Shown here one piece after another: positions 1 through 6,730 of a DNA stretch of 28,885 nt. A model generated the notes under the pieces. That model saw only the letters and a program-made list of their open reading frames with translations. It did no database searches and had not been told where the DNA came from. The DNA lies in contig JAWLGJ010000034.1 of assembly GCA_041685145.1 (NCBI GenBank), forward strand, positions 1-28,885, given 5' to 3'. This DNA is from JAWLGJ01 sp041685145. Its GTDB lineage: Bacteria; Pseudomonadota; Alphaproteobacteria; Rhodospirillales; Magnetospirillaceae. Every line of letters starts with the position of its first letter. Position 1 is the first letter of the stretch. A program made the position numbers and the translations under genes.

Positions 1-27
1 GCCGACCGGGCCGCTTTCGGTCCGACG
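1..27 (-). terminator. Weak hairpin after the PRC-barrel gene, at the window edge
   Basis: Directly downstream of the minus-strand stop codon, the minus strand can pair GACCG with CGGTC across a short loop. There is no clear U-run and the window ends here, so this is only a possible terminator. Confidence 0.2.
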
Positions 28-1086
28 CTACTGCTGCTGCTCCTGCTCCTCGGGAGCCTGGAACTCGGGCAGTTCGCTGATCTGCTCCTGGGTCATGTTG
101 ACCACGAAGCGGCCCTCGGGATCCTGGGCAATTTCGGTCATCTCGACGGCGACCGCGCGCCCGCCGATGCCAAGGAAGCCGCCTTCCTCGATCACCACGG
201 CGCTGATTTCGCCGTTGGCGTCGACGACCACATCCGAAATCTCGGCGACTTCCTCGCCCTCCAGGCTGTAGAGCGGCGTGCCCATGAGTTGTTCGGCGGT
301 GAACGCCTGCTCCTGGGGTGTCACCGCCGCCTGCTCGTCGGGCGCCGCCGGCTGTGTCGGCTCGGCCGGCTGGACGGCGGCGGTTTCGTCCTCGGGCGCG
401 GCCGGCGGCTCGCCTTCGACCGCGGCCGCCTGCTCGTCGGTCGGCTGCGTCGGCTGCTCCTCCTCCATCGGCTGTGCCGCCTGCTCCTCGGGGGGTTGTG
501 CCGGCTGCTGCTCCTCCATCGGCTGCGCCGCCTGCTCCTCGGTCGGCTGCGCCGGCTCCTGCTCCTCCATCGGCGGCGCCGCCTGCTGCTGGCCGGCGGG
601 CTGCTGCTCCTGCGCGAAGGCCTGCATCTCCTGGCTCAGCGGCTGGGCGGTGTTTTCGATCTCGGCGATCTGCGTTCCGACGGCGCCAAATTCCTGGTTC
701 TGCAGCGAGGTCGACACCTCCTCCATCTGCGCGCGCATGTCGTCGACCACCGACTGCATCTCGGGCGTCAGGTCGCCCTGCTCCAACTGCACGAGCACGT
801 CATCGACGCGCGTCAGCGCCTGGTTGGCTTGATCCTGGACCTGCGGGGCGTTGGCCTCGTCGACCCCGGCCTCGATCTCCTGGCCGACGGCGGCCAGTTC
901 CTGCATGGCGGCGTCGAACTCCTGCTGGAGGTCGGCCACGGTTTCGGGGGCCGGCTGCTCCTGATCCATGGGCTGCTGCTGTTCGACGGGCTGCTGCTCG
1001 GCGGGCTGTTGCTGCTGAGCCAGCGCAACGCTTCCGCACGACATCGCGAGGGCAATGGCCGTCGCGGTTCCAATCCGGATATACAT
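28..1086 (-). CDS. Exported PRC-barrel protein with Q/P/E-rich tandem repeats
   Basis: This 352-residue protein starts with a signal peptide (about residues 1-23, cleavage after ALA). An acidic, Gln-rich, probably coiled region follows (50-165), then a low-complexity Pro/Glu/Gln linker (165-260). A PRC-barrel-like domain sits near the C-terminus (about 263-320; MGTPLYSLEGEEV, then a GFLGIGGR turn). The linker holds three 17-residue repeats. GGGAG lies 8 bases before the ATG. PRC-barrel domains occur in photosynthetic reaction-centre subunit H and in RNA-processing proteins, and many exported alphaproteobacterial versions have no known role. The protein is probably periplasmic. A hairpin and 94 bases separate it from the next gene upstream, so it may be transcribed alone. 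The domain call is fairly safe; the function is unknown. Confidence 0.8.
   Translation of the reverse strand: MYIRIGTATAIALAMSCGSVALAQQQQPAEQQPVEQQQPMDQEQPAPETVADLQQEFDAAMQELAAVGQEIEAGVDEANAPQVQDQANQALTRVDDVLVQLEQGDLTPEMQSVVDDMRAQMEEVSTSLQNQEFGAVGTQIAEIENTAQPLSQEMQAFAQEQQPAGQQQAAPPMEEQEPAQPTEEQAAQPMEEQQPAQPPEEQAAQPMEEEQPTQPTDEQAAAVEGEPPAAPEDETAAVQPAEPTQPAAPDEQAAVTPQEQAFTAEQLMGTPLYSLEGEEVAEISDVVVDANGEISAVVIEEGGFLGIGGRAVAVEMTEIAQDPEGRFVVNMTQEQISELPEFQAPEEQEQQQ
430..582 (-). repeat. Three in-frame 51-bp tandem repeats inside the PRC-barrel gene
   Basis: The repeats encode three 17-residue units at residues 169-185, 186-202 and 203-219. The consensus begins AAQPMEEQ and ends with a PAQPxEEQ-like half. 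Units differ by a few residues each, so the array is old enough to have diverged but could still expand or contract. Confidence 0.8.
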
Positions 1087-1118
1087 GTGTCGGTCTCCCT
1101 GTTTCCGTGCACGCGGAC

Positions 1119-1139
1119 CGTCCGGTCAGCGACCGGACG
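1119..1139. other. Perfect 9-bp hairpin between the 69-residue gene and the PRC gene
   Basis: CGTCCGGTC pairs perfectly with GACCGGACG across a 3-base loop (AGC). Neither strand has a T-run after it. It lies between two minus-strand genes and could be a rho-type pause or a terminator for the upstream transcript. Confidence 0.45.
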
Positions 1140-1180
1140 AAGTCATTGGCACCAACAGCAAGACTCGCGCTTGGTTCCGG

Positions 1181-1390
1181 CTACCCTTTCGACTGTATCC
1201 AGCCGGCTAGTTGCTTGGACAATGCCTCGGCGCTGGCGGCATCAAGATCGACGATGGTGAAGCGCCGGCCCTCGCGAAAGCGCAGACGCAACACCTTCAG
1301 CCCGCCCTCGAAAACAACGTCCTGGACCGTCAGTTCCTTGCCCCAGGGCAGGGCCATGTCGGCCAGCGGGGTGACGGTTTCGTCCGGCAT
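1181..1390 (-). CDS. Small hypothetical protein next to the TauD-like gene
   Basis: This 69-residue protein has no signal peptide or membrane segment. The start is supported by a strong GAGGAGG ribosome site 5-6 bases before the ATG. The middle reads like a compact beta-rich fold (LTVQDVVFEGGLKVLRLRF), followed by a C-terminal helix (SAEALSKQLAGWIQSKG). It begins 16 bases after the stop of the TauD/TfdA-like gene, so the two are probably co-transcribed and translationally close. I do not recognise a named family. Good codon use, the ribosome site and tight spacing make it a real gene; the role is unknown. Confidence 0.75.
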   Translation of the reverse strand: MPDETVTPLADMALPWGKELTVQDVVFEGGLKVLRLRFREGRRFTIVDLDAASAEALSKQLAGWIQSKG

Positions 1391-1406
1391 GGTTCCTCCT
1401 CGCCTG

Positions 1407-2303
1407 TCAGACCGGCGCCGTTGTGCCGGCGATGCGGTCGAAATAGCGCGCCCGGTACAGCAGCCGCGCCCCGTGGGTGGGATCGTCGGTGAAGCCGGCG
1501 CGGTTGTGAAGGACGTTGTTGCTCAACAGTCCCTGCCCCGGCCGCAGGGTGTGGCGGATGACGTGCGGGTCCGAGGCCAGCACGTCCTCCAGCGCCGCCA
1601 CCGCCGCCCGCACCGCGGCGTCGTCCTTCCAAGCGACGTTGCGGGCCCGCGCCGTGTAGCGCATGTGCAGCCCGCCGTCCACCGGGTCGACGGCGAAGAC
1701 CGGCCCGCTGCGGTCGGGGCGGTCGATGGCGCCATCGTGGTTGCCGGGAATGGTCATGGCGTCGGCCTGCATGAGGGCGGCGACCAGGACGGGGTCGCGC
1801 TCGCGCAGCCGGATATAGGCGATCTCGTGGTCGAGAAGTTCGTTGGCGCCGCCGAGGGCGGCGTCGCGCGCGCAATACAGCACCAGCCCCCGCACCTGCC
1901 GGTCGAGGGCGTTGTAATAGCCGTCGGTGTGCCAGGAGATGGGGCGGTCGGTGTAGGGGATGTAGCGGCGGCGCTGGCCCTCGGCCGCCACCGCCAACGG
2001 GGTGATGCCGTCGTCGTCGGCAAGGGTGTTGGCGTCCAGCCGCTCCAGCCCGAAGCCGGCGGCAAAGCGGCGCAGGGCGTCCCGGGCCTCATCGCCGCCG
2101 CCGCCGCCGCTGGTGACGAACACCGCCATGTTGGCGCGCCGGCAGCGGTCGAGCAGGGCGGCGCGCTCGGCCGGCGAGGGACGGGCGAGGTCGCGCACCT
2201 CCACCACCAGATCCTCGGCGCGGCCGGGGGCGGCGGCCAGGCGGACGTCGCGCCAGCGGCAATAGGCGTCGGTGTCGTCAAGGGCGAAAGGTCCGTGCGG
2301 CAT
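1407..2303 (-). CDS. TauD/TfdA-type Fe(II)/2-oxoglutarate-dependent dioxygenase
   Basis: This 298-residue protein carries the facial-triad pattern of the TauD/TfdA superfamily: a proximal HxD in WHTDGYYN (middle of the protein), a distal His in LSNNVLHNRAGF and a following Arg in RLLYRARYF for 2-oxoglutarate. Family members hydroxylate small molecules such as sulfonates, aryloxyacids or betaines using O2. The substrate cannot be read from the sequence. GGGAG lies 5 bases before the ATG. The gene is transcribed divergently from dsrA across a 416-base spacer. Sulfite release from a sulfonate next to a sulfite/sulfide pathway would make sense, but that is a guess. The enzyme class is fairly certain. 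Confidence 0.82.
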   Translation of the reverse strand: MPHGPFALDDTDAYCRWRDVRLAAAPGRAEDLVVEVRDLARPSPAERAALLDRCRRANMAVFVTSGGGGGDEARDALRRFAAGFGLERLDANTLADDDGITPLAVAAEGQRRRYIPYTDRPISWHTDGYYNALDRQVRGLVLYCARDAALGGANELLDHEIAYIRLRERDPVLVAALMQADAMTIPGNHDGAIDRPDRSGPVFAVDPVDGGLHMRYTARARNVAWKDDAAVRAAVAALEDVLASDPHVIRHTLRPGQGLLSNNVLHNRAGFTDDPTHGARLLYRARYFDRIAGTTAPV

Positions 2304-2394
2304 GAGGGCTCCCGTTGCTGCACCGCCGAAGTAGTTGGTGTCGGCGGCGTTCGCTCAAATGTCGTGATTCACAAAGCAATACTCCGAACCTTCT

Positions 2395-2413
2395 AGTGCA
2401 AACGATTTGCACT
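2395..2413. promoter_or_regulatory. Perfect palindrome, candidate operator for the dsr cluster
   Basis: AGTGCAAA and TTTGCACT are exact inverted repeats around a 3-base centre (CGA). The site sits about 40 bases upstream of the putative -35 element in the only AT-rich stretch of the region. This is typical of a site for a dimeric regulator. It does not match an FNR/CRP half-site pattern (TTGAT/ATCAA). The regulator is unknown. Confidence 0.5.
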
Positions 2414-2450
2414 TGCCGACGCGGGTGCGGAATTTCTCTGTTGGGTAAAA

Positions 2451-2480
2451 TTCACTGGATTCTCCCGTGTCTCTTATATT
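2451..2480 (+). promoter_or_regulatory. Candidate sigma-70-type promoter for dsrA
   Basis: TTCACT (2451-2456) and TATATT (2475-2480) are separated by 18 bases and match the -35/-10 consensus at 4 of 6 and 5 of 6 positions. Transcription would begin near 2487, leaving a leader of about 230 bases before dsrA. This is a visual match only. Confidence 0.35.
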
Positions 2481-2719
2481 ATCTTCGCTTAATGTAAGAA
2501 GTCACCCCGGTTTGGCGCCCCGGCGCCGTGGAGGTGGACGGCCTGGGGGACGTCAAGGGAGCCCGTCATCCGCTTCCCCGCCCCTGATTTGTCTTAAAGG
2601 CGCCCGGCGTGCGGTGGCCGCCGGCGGTATTGGTTAGGTGAATTTTGATCTCGCGGCATCCGGGGCCCGGCCCCGCGGCCCGCAGGAACGGATCAGTTAG
2701 CGAGGGAGGTACCATACTG

Positions 2720-3979
2720 ATGGCTAGGAAGATGCCCGAGACACCGCTCCTCGATCAGCTTGAGGGCGGGCCGTGGCCGAGCTTCGTCACCGGTCTGAAG
2801 CGCCTGGCGCAGGACGAGGGCAAGCCCTACGCGGACTATGTCAAGAGCCTGCTGGGCCAGCTTGAGCAGTCCTACCGCGAGCGCAAGGGCTTCTGGAAGG
2901 GCGGCACCGTGGGCGTGTTCGGCTACGGCGCCGGCGTCATTCCGCGCTTCTCCGAGATCGCCGGCGAGTGGCCGGAATCGTCGGAGTTCCACACCCTGCG
3001 CATCATGCCGCCGGCGGGGATGCATTACGACACCGCCACCCTGCGCAAGTTCTGCGACGTCTGGGAGCAGTACGGCTCGGGCCTGATCGCCCTGCACGGC
3101 CAGTCCGGCGACATCATGTTCCAGGGCTGCAAGACCGAGAACGTCCAGAAGGCCTGGGACGAGTTCAACGCCATGGGCTTCGACATGGGCGGCGCCGGCG
3201 CCGGCGTGCGCACGTCGATCTCCTGCGTCGGCGCGGCGCGCTGCGAGCAGTCGTGCTTCGACGAGGCCAAGGCCATGCGCATGTGCGTCAACTCGGCGCT
3301 CGACGACATGCACCGCCCCTCGCTGCCCTACAAGTTCAAGTTCAAGTTCTCCGGCTGCGCCAACGACTGCTCGAACGCCACCCAGCGCGCCGACATGGCC
3401 GTGCTCGGCACCTGGCGCGACGACATGCAGGTGAACCAGGACGAGGTGAAGAAGAAGGTGGCCGAGCTGGGCCGCAAGGAATTCATCAACCAGGTCATCC
3501 GCATGTGCCCCAGCCAGGCGCTGTCGCTCAACGACGACGACACCCTGGACGTCGACAACAAGAGCTGCGTGCGCTGTATGCACTGCATCAACGTCTGCAC
3601 CAAGGCGCTGAAGCCCGGCAAGGACCGCGGCGTCACCGTCCTCCTCGGCGGCAAGCGGACGCTGAAGATCGGCGACCTGCTCGGCACCGTCGTCGTGCCG
3701 TTCATGAAGCTGGAAAACGACGAGGACTACCAGAAGCTGGTCGAGCTGGGGCAGAACATCATCGACTTCTTCGCCGAGAACGCCCTGGAGCACGAGCGTA
3801 TCGGCGAGATGATCGAGCGCATCGGCCTCGTCAACTTCCTGGAAGGCGTCGGGCTCGACCTCGACCCCAACATGATCCGCCACCCCCGCACCAACCCCTA
3901 CATCCGCACCGACGGATGGAACGAGGAGGTGGAGAAGTGGAACGCCCGGCACGGCGGCGGCGCCGCGGCCGCGGAATAG
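2720..3979 (+). CDS. dsrA: Reverse dissimilatory sulfite reductase, alpha subunit
   Basis: DsrA pairs with DsrB in the cytoplasmic alpha2-beta2 siroheme enzyme, which here most likely oxidises DsrC-bound sulfur to sulfite. The 419-residue length is normal. Siroheme-[4Fe-4S] cysteines appear as C169-x5-C175 and C213-x3-C217. An inserted ferredoxin domain carries C283, C286, C289 and C293, with C263 upstream. I chose the ATG at 2720 because GGGAGGT lies 9 bases before it and the protein then begins as DsrA usually does (MARKMPETPLLDQLEGG); an in-frame upstream extension looks like leader. It is first in the dsr operon, with an 88-base hairpin-bearing gap before dsrB. The oxidative direction is inferred from dsrEFH and dsrL nearby and no dsrD. 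Confidence 0.97.
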   Translation: MARKMPETPLLDQLEGGPWPSFVTGLKRLAQDEGKPYADYVKSLLGQLEQSYRERKGFWKGGTVGVFGYGAGVIPRFSEIAGEWPESSEFHTLRIMPPAGMHYDTATLRKFCDVWEQYGSGLIALHGQSGDIMFQGCKTENVQKAWDEFNAMGFDMGGAGAGVRTSISCVGAARCEQSCFDEAKAMRMCVNSALDDMHRPSLPYKFKFKFSGCANDCSNATQRADMAVLGTWRDDMQVNQDEVKKKVAELGRKEFINQVIRMCPSQALSLNDDDTLDVDNKSCVRCMHCINVCTKALKPGKDRGVTVLLGGKRTLKIGDLLGTVVVPFMKLENDEDYQKLVELGQNIIDFFAENALEHERIGEMIERIGLVNFLEGVGLDLDPNMIRHPRTNPYIRTDGWNEEVEKWNARHGGGAAAAE

Positions 3980-4006
3980 GCGTTGCGATCACAACGAGAC
4001 AAACCA

Positions 4007-4039
4007 CCGGCCGGCGCGCCTTCGCGCGGCGCCGGCCGG
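4007..4039 (+). other. Strong hairpin between dsrA and dsrB
   Basis: An 11-bp perfect stem (CCGGCCGGCGC with GCGCCGGCCGG) encloses an 11-base loop in the 88-base dsrA-dsrB gap. No T-run follows and dsrB has its own ribosome site at 4058-4062, so this is more likely an mRNA stability or processing element than a terminator. Confidence 0.6.
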
Positions 4040-4067
4040 CAGAGACCAAGGGAGTTTGGAGGCTGAT

Positions 4068-5138
4068 ATGACCGAGCTGCGCCGTCCCGACGAATGCGGT
4101 GTGCCGGACCCCATGCCGTTCATGCATCCGGTGCTGAGGAACAATTACGGCAAGTGGGCCTGGCACGACCGCCCCCGCCCCGGCGTGCTGCATCACGTCG
4201 CCGAAAGCGGCGACGAGGTGTGGACCGTCAAGGCGGGCACCCAGCGCCAGATGGACATTCACACCGTCCGCAAGCTGTGCGACATCGCCGACGCCTTCTG
4301 CGACGGCCACCTGCGCTTCACCGTGCGTTCGAACGTCGAGTTCATGGTCACCTCGGCGGACAAGATCGACCCGCTGATCAAGCGCCTGGAGGCCGAGGGC
4401 TTCCCGGTCGGCGGCACCGGCAATTCGGTGTCGATGATCTCGCACACCCAGGGCTGGCTGCACTGCGACATCCCCGGCACCGACGCCTCGGGCGTGGTCA
4501 AGTCGCTCATGGACACCCTCTATGAGGAGTTCAAGAACGAGGACATGCCCAACCGGGTGAAGATCACCACCTCGTGCTGCGAGATCAACTGCGGCGGCCA
4601 GGGCGACATCGCCATCAACGTCCAGCACACCAAGCCGCCGCGCATCAACCACGACCTGGTCGCCAATATGTGCGAACGCCCGGCGGTGGTGGCGCGCTGC
4701 CCGGTGGCGGCGATCCGCCCGGCGCTGGTCAACGGCAAGGCGACCCTTGAGGTCGACGAGAAGAAGTGCGTCTGCTGCGGCGCCTGCTTCCCGCCGTGCC
4801 CGCCCATGCAGATCAACGACCCCGAGCACTCCAAGATCGCCATCTGGGTCGGCGGCAAGCACTCCTCGACGCGCTCGCGCCCGGCCTTCCACAAGCTGGT
4901 GGTCGCGGGCCTGCCCAACAACGCCCCGCGCTGGCCCGAGGTGGCCGAGCACGTGCGCATGATCCTGAGCGCCTACAAGGAGAACGCCCGCCCGTGGGAG
5001 CGCATGGGCGAGTGGATCGACCGCATCGGCTGGCCGCGCTTCTTCGAACTGACCGGGCTGCCGTTCACCAAGTACCACGTCGACAACTGGCGTGGCGGCC
5101 GCAGCAGCCTCAACGCCTCGGCGCACCTGCACTTCTAG
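4068..5138 (+). CDS. dsrB: Reverse dissimilatory sulfite reductase, beta subunit
   Basis: DsrB carries the catalytic siroheme of DsrAB. The 356-residue length is normal for the family. Visible motifs are HTQGWLHCD (C133), the CC-x3-C element TTSCCEINCGG (C170, C171, C175) and a ferredoxin insert with C234, C237, C240 and C244. The ATG at 4068 follows GGAGG by 5 bases; an in-frame TTG 12 bases earlier would swallow the ribosome site and is rejected. The stop overlaps the ribosome site of dsrE, so the genes are tightly coupled. Together with DsrA it is the core enzyme of intracellular sulfur oxidation; phylogeny would be needed to fix the exact rDsr lineage. Confidence 0.97.
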   Translation: MTELRRPDECGVPDPMPFMHPVLRNNYGKWAWHDRPRPGVLHHVAESGDEVWTVKAGTQRQMDIHTVRKLCDIADAFCDGHLRFTVRSNVEFMVTSADKIDPLIKRLEAEGFPVGGTGNSVSMISHTQGWLHCDIPGTDASGVVKSLMDTLYEEFKNEDMPNRVKITTSCCEINCGGQGDIAINVQHTKPPRINHDLVANMCERPAVVARCPVAAIRPALVNGKATLEVDEKKCVCCGACFPPCPPMQINDPEHSKIAIWVGGKHSSTRSRPAFHKLVVAGLPNNAPRWPEVAEHVRMILSAYKENARPWERMGEWIDRIGWPRFFELTGLPFTKYHVDNWRGGRSSLNASAHLHF

Positions 5139-5150
5139 GAGGGGCAGCGC

Positions 5151-5510
5151 ATGAAGTTCGCCATTCTGGTCAACGAAGGGCCCTACAACCACCAGGCCGC
5201 CGATTCGGCCTACCGCTTCACCCAGGCGGCGCTGGAGAAGGGGCACGAGGTCTTTCGTGTGTTCTTCTATTACGACGGCGTCTACAACGCCAATCGCCTG
5301 CAGGAGCCGCAGTCCGACGACCGCAATGTCGGCAAGCTGTGGTCGGAGCTGGCCGAGGCGCACGGCCTGGACCTGGTGGTCTGCGTCGCCGCCGGCCTGC
5401 GCCGCGGCATCAAGGAGGAGAACCTGGCGCCGGGCTTTCGCATCTCCGGCCTCGGGCAGTTGATCGAGGCCGGCATCCAGGCCGACCGTCTGGTCACCTT
5501 CGGCGACTGA
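5151..5510 (+). CDS. dsrE: DsrE, sulfur-relay subunit
   Basis: DsrE is the persulfide-carrying subunit of the cytoplasmic DsrE2F2H2 hexamer, which receives sulfur from TusA-type carriers and hands it to DsrC. The protein has 119 residues and a single DsrE/TusD fold. Its cysteine, C78 in DLVVCVAAGLRRG, sits at the same number as the active cysteine known from Allochromatium vinosum DsrE. The ribosome site GGAGGGG overlaps the dsrB stop. Presence of this gene with dsrF and dsrH is a hallmark of sulfur-oxidising rather than sulfite-reducing Dsr systems. Confidence 0.95.
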   Translation: MKFAILVNEGPYNHQAADSAYRFTQAALEKGHEVFRVFFYYDGVYNANRLQEPQSDDRNVGKLWSELAEAHGLDLVVCVAAGLRRGIKEENLAPGFRISGLGQLIEAGIQADRLVTFGD

Positions 5511-5526
5511 GCAGGGGAGGGAGATC

Positions 5527-5910
5527 ATGGAAGACGAAACGGACGTCGGCGTCGTCAAGAAGTTCATGTATGTCAACCGCAAGGCGCCCTATGGCACCAT
5601 CTATGCGCTGGAAGTGCTGGAGATGGTGCTGATCTCGGCCGCCTTCGACCAGGACGTGCACCTCGCCTTTCTCGACGACGGCCTGTACCAGATCAAGAAG
5701 GGCCAGGACACCAAGCCCCTGGGCATGAAGAACTTCTCCCCCACCTATCGGGCGCTCGAAGGCTACGACATCGAGAAGCTCTATGTGGAGAAGGAGTCGA
5801 TGGAGGAGCGGGGCCTGACCCCCGAGGACTTCGTGGTCGACGTCGAGGTCATCAGCCGCGCCGACATGGCGACGCTGATGGACGAGATGGACGTCGTTCT
5901 GAGCGCCTGA
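5527..5910 (+). CDS. dsrF: DsrF, structural subunit of DsrEFH
   Basis: This 127-residue member of the DsrE/DsrF family follows dsrE by 16 bases, with GGGAGGGAG just before the ATG. It begins with a short acidic tail and then the typical beta-strand (KKFMYVNRKAPYGT). There is no cysteine in the protein, as expected for DsrF, which supports the hexamer but does not carry sulfur. LAFLDDGLYQIKKGQ is the region conserved with TusC. It sits between dsrE and dsrH exactly as in other rDsr clusters. Confidence 0.95.
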   Translation: MEDETDVGVVKKFMYVNRKAPYGTIYALEVLEMVLISAAFDQDVHLAFLDDGLYQIKKGQDTKPLGMKNFSPTYRALEGYDIEKLYVEKESMEERGLTPEDFVVDVEVISRADMATLMDEMDVVLSA

Positions 5911-5926
5911 GGGAGGAATCGGCATC

Positions 5927-6232
5927 ATGCTGTTGCACACCGTCAACAAGTCCCCCTACGAGCGCAACTGCCTCGACTCGTGCCTCAAGCACGCCGTCAA
6001 GGGCGCGGGGATCCTGCTGTACGAGGACGCCGTCTACGCCGCGATCAAGGGCAGCACGGCGGCCGCCCGCGTCGCCGATGCCACCGCCGACCATGCCGTG
6101 TATGTTCTCGAAGCCGACCTGAAGGCGCGGGGCATGGATGCGGCCAATGTCGTCGACGGGGTCAAGGTCGTCGACTACGGCGGTTTCGTCGATTTGTGCA
6201 CCGAGTTCAGCGCCGTCCAGGCCTGGCTCTAA
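5927..6232 (+). CDS. dsrH: DsrH, sulfur-relay subunit
   Basis: This 101-residue TusB/DsrH family protein completes the DsrEFH hexamer. It begins MLLHTVNKSPYE, typical of the family, and has C15 and C19; C19 is the likely match to the conserved DsrH cysteine at about position 20. A further cysteine lies near the C-terminus (VDLCTEF). GGGAGG precedes the ATG by about 9 bases. The gene lies between dsrF and dsrC; the order E-F-H-C suits stepwise transfer of sulfur to DsrC. Confidence 0.94.
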   Translation: MLLHTVNKSPYERNCLDSCLKHAVKGAGILLYEDAVYAAIKGSTAAARVADATADHAVYVLEADLKARGMDAANVVDGVKVVDYGGFVDLCTEFSAVQAWL

Positions 6233-6271
6233 AAACTGGTTCAGTCTGAGAAGAGAAGGGAGTGCCGCGAC

Positions 6272-6604
6272 ATGGCGTACGAGATCAACGGCAAGACCAT
6301 CGAGCACGACGAGGAAGGCTACATCACCGACATCAACGAGTGGTCGGAGGATCTGGCCGAGATCATCGCCAAGGACGAGAACATCGACCTGAGCGAGGAG
6401 CACTGGGAGGTCATCAACTTCCTGCGCGAATACTATCAGGAATACCAGATTGCTCCCGCCGTCCGCGTGCTCACCAAGGCGCTGGCGAAGCGGATGGGGC
6501 CCGAGAAGGGCAACAGCAAGTATCTCTACGAGCTGTTCCCCTACGGCCCGGCCAAGCAGGCCTGCAAGATCGCCGGCCTGCCCAAGCCCACCGGCTGCGT
6601 CTAA
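6272..6604 (+). CDS. dsrC: DsrC, sulfur carrier protein
   Basis: DsrC is the substrate-bearing partner of DsrAB: its C-terminal arm carries the sulfur atom being oxidised, and DsrMKJOP handles its thiol/trisulfide state. The 110-residue protein shows the C-terminal arm with both required cysteines, C98 and C109, separated by ten residues (CKIAGLPKPTGCV), the last being the penultimate residue. This marks a true DsrC and not a TusE or single-cysteine relative. AAGGGAG lies 9 bases before the ATG. A large hairpin follows the stop, which could raise dsrC mRNA above that of dsrM. Confidence 0.97.
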   Translation: MAYEINGKTIEHDEEGYITDINEWSEDLAEIIAKDENIDLSEEHWEVINFLREYYQEYQIAPAVRVLTKALAKRMGPEKGNSKYLYELFPYGPAKQACKIAGLPKPTGCV

Positions 6605-6615
6605 GGACGGTGCCT

Positions 6616-6687
6616 CCCGGGGCGCGGCCGGCGCGCCGCCCGCGGCCCCACGGCCCGCGGCCGGCCGATGGCCGGCGCGCCCCGGGG
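6616..6687 (+). other. Large cruciform-type inverted repeat between dsrC and dsrM
   Basis: About 16 bp of 6616-6632 pair with 6670-6686, with one bulged base (CCCGGGGCGCG then CCGGC). A second smaller hairpin (CCGCGG pairing) lies inside the loop. It fills most of the 126-base dsrC-dsrM gap and no T-run follows. It is likely a stabiliser or partial terminator separating abundant dsrC message from the membrane-complex genes. Confidence 0.6.
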
Positions 6688-6730
6688 AGTCCGTCCCGGT
6701 CCTGCGGTTGACACCGGCGGAGTGCAAATC

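Larger units (their letters stand above)
2304..2719. other. Divergent intergenic region upstream of dsrA
   Basis: These 416 bases lie between the dioxygenase (minus) and dsrA (plus). The part from about 2350 to 2505 is much more AT-rich than the rest of the window and holds a perfect palindrome (2395-2413) and a candidate promoter (2451-2480). The remaining 200 or so bases before dsrA are GC-rich, with short hairpins such as GGCGCC-CC-GGCGCC at 2514-2527, so the dsr transcript would have a long structured leader. No convincing small gene was seen. Confidence 0.7.

Noticed and set aside
318..2396. Very long plus-strand open frame (about 690 residues) across the three minus-strand genes
   Set aside because: It is Arg/Pro/Ala-rich, antisense to genes with clear motifs and ribosome sites, and is expected by chance at this GC content.
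2304..2719. FNR box or sigma-54 promoter upstream of dsrA
   Set aside because: No TTGAT-N4-ATCAA or TGGCAC-N5-TTGC pattern was found; the palindrome has a different sequence.
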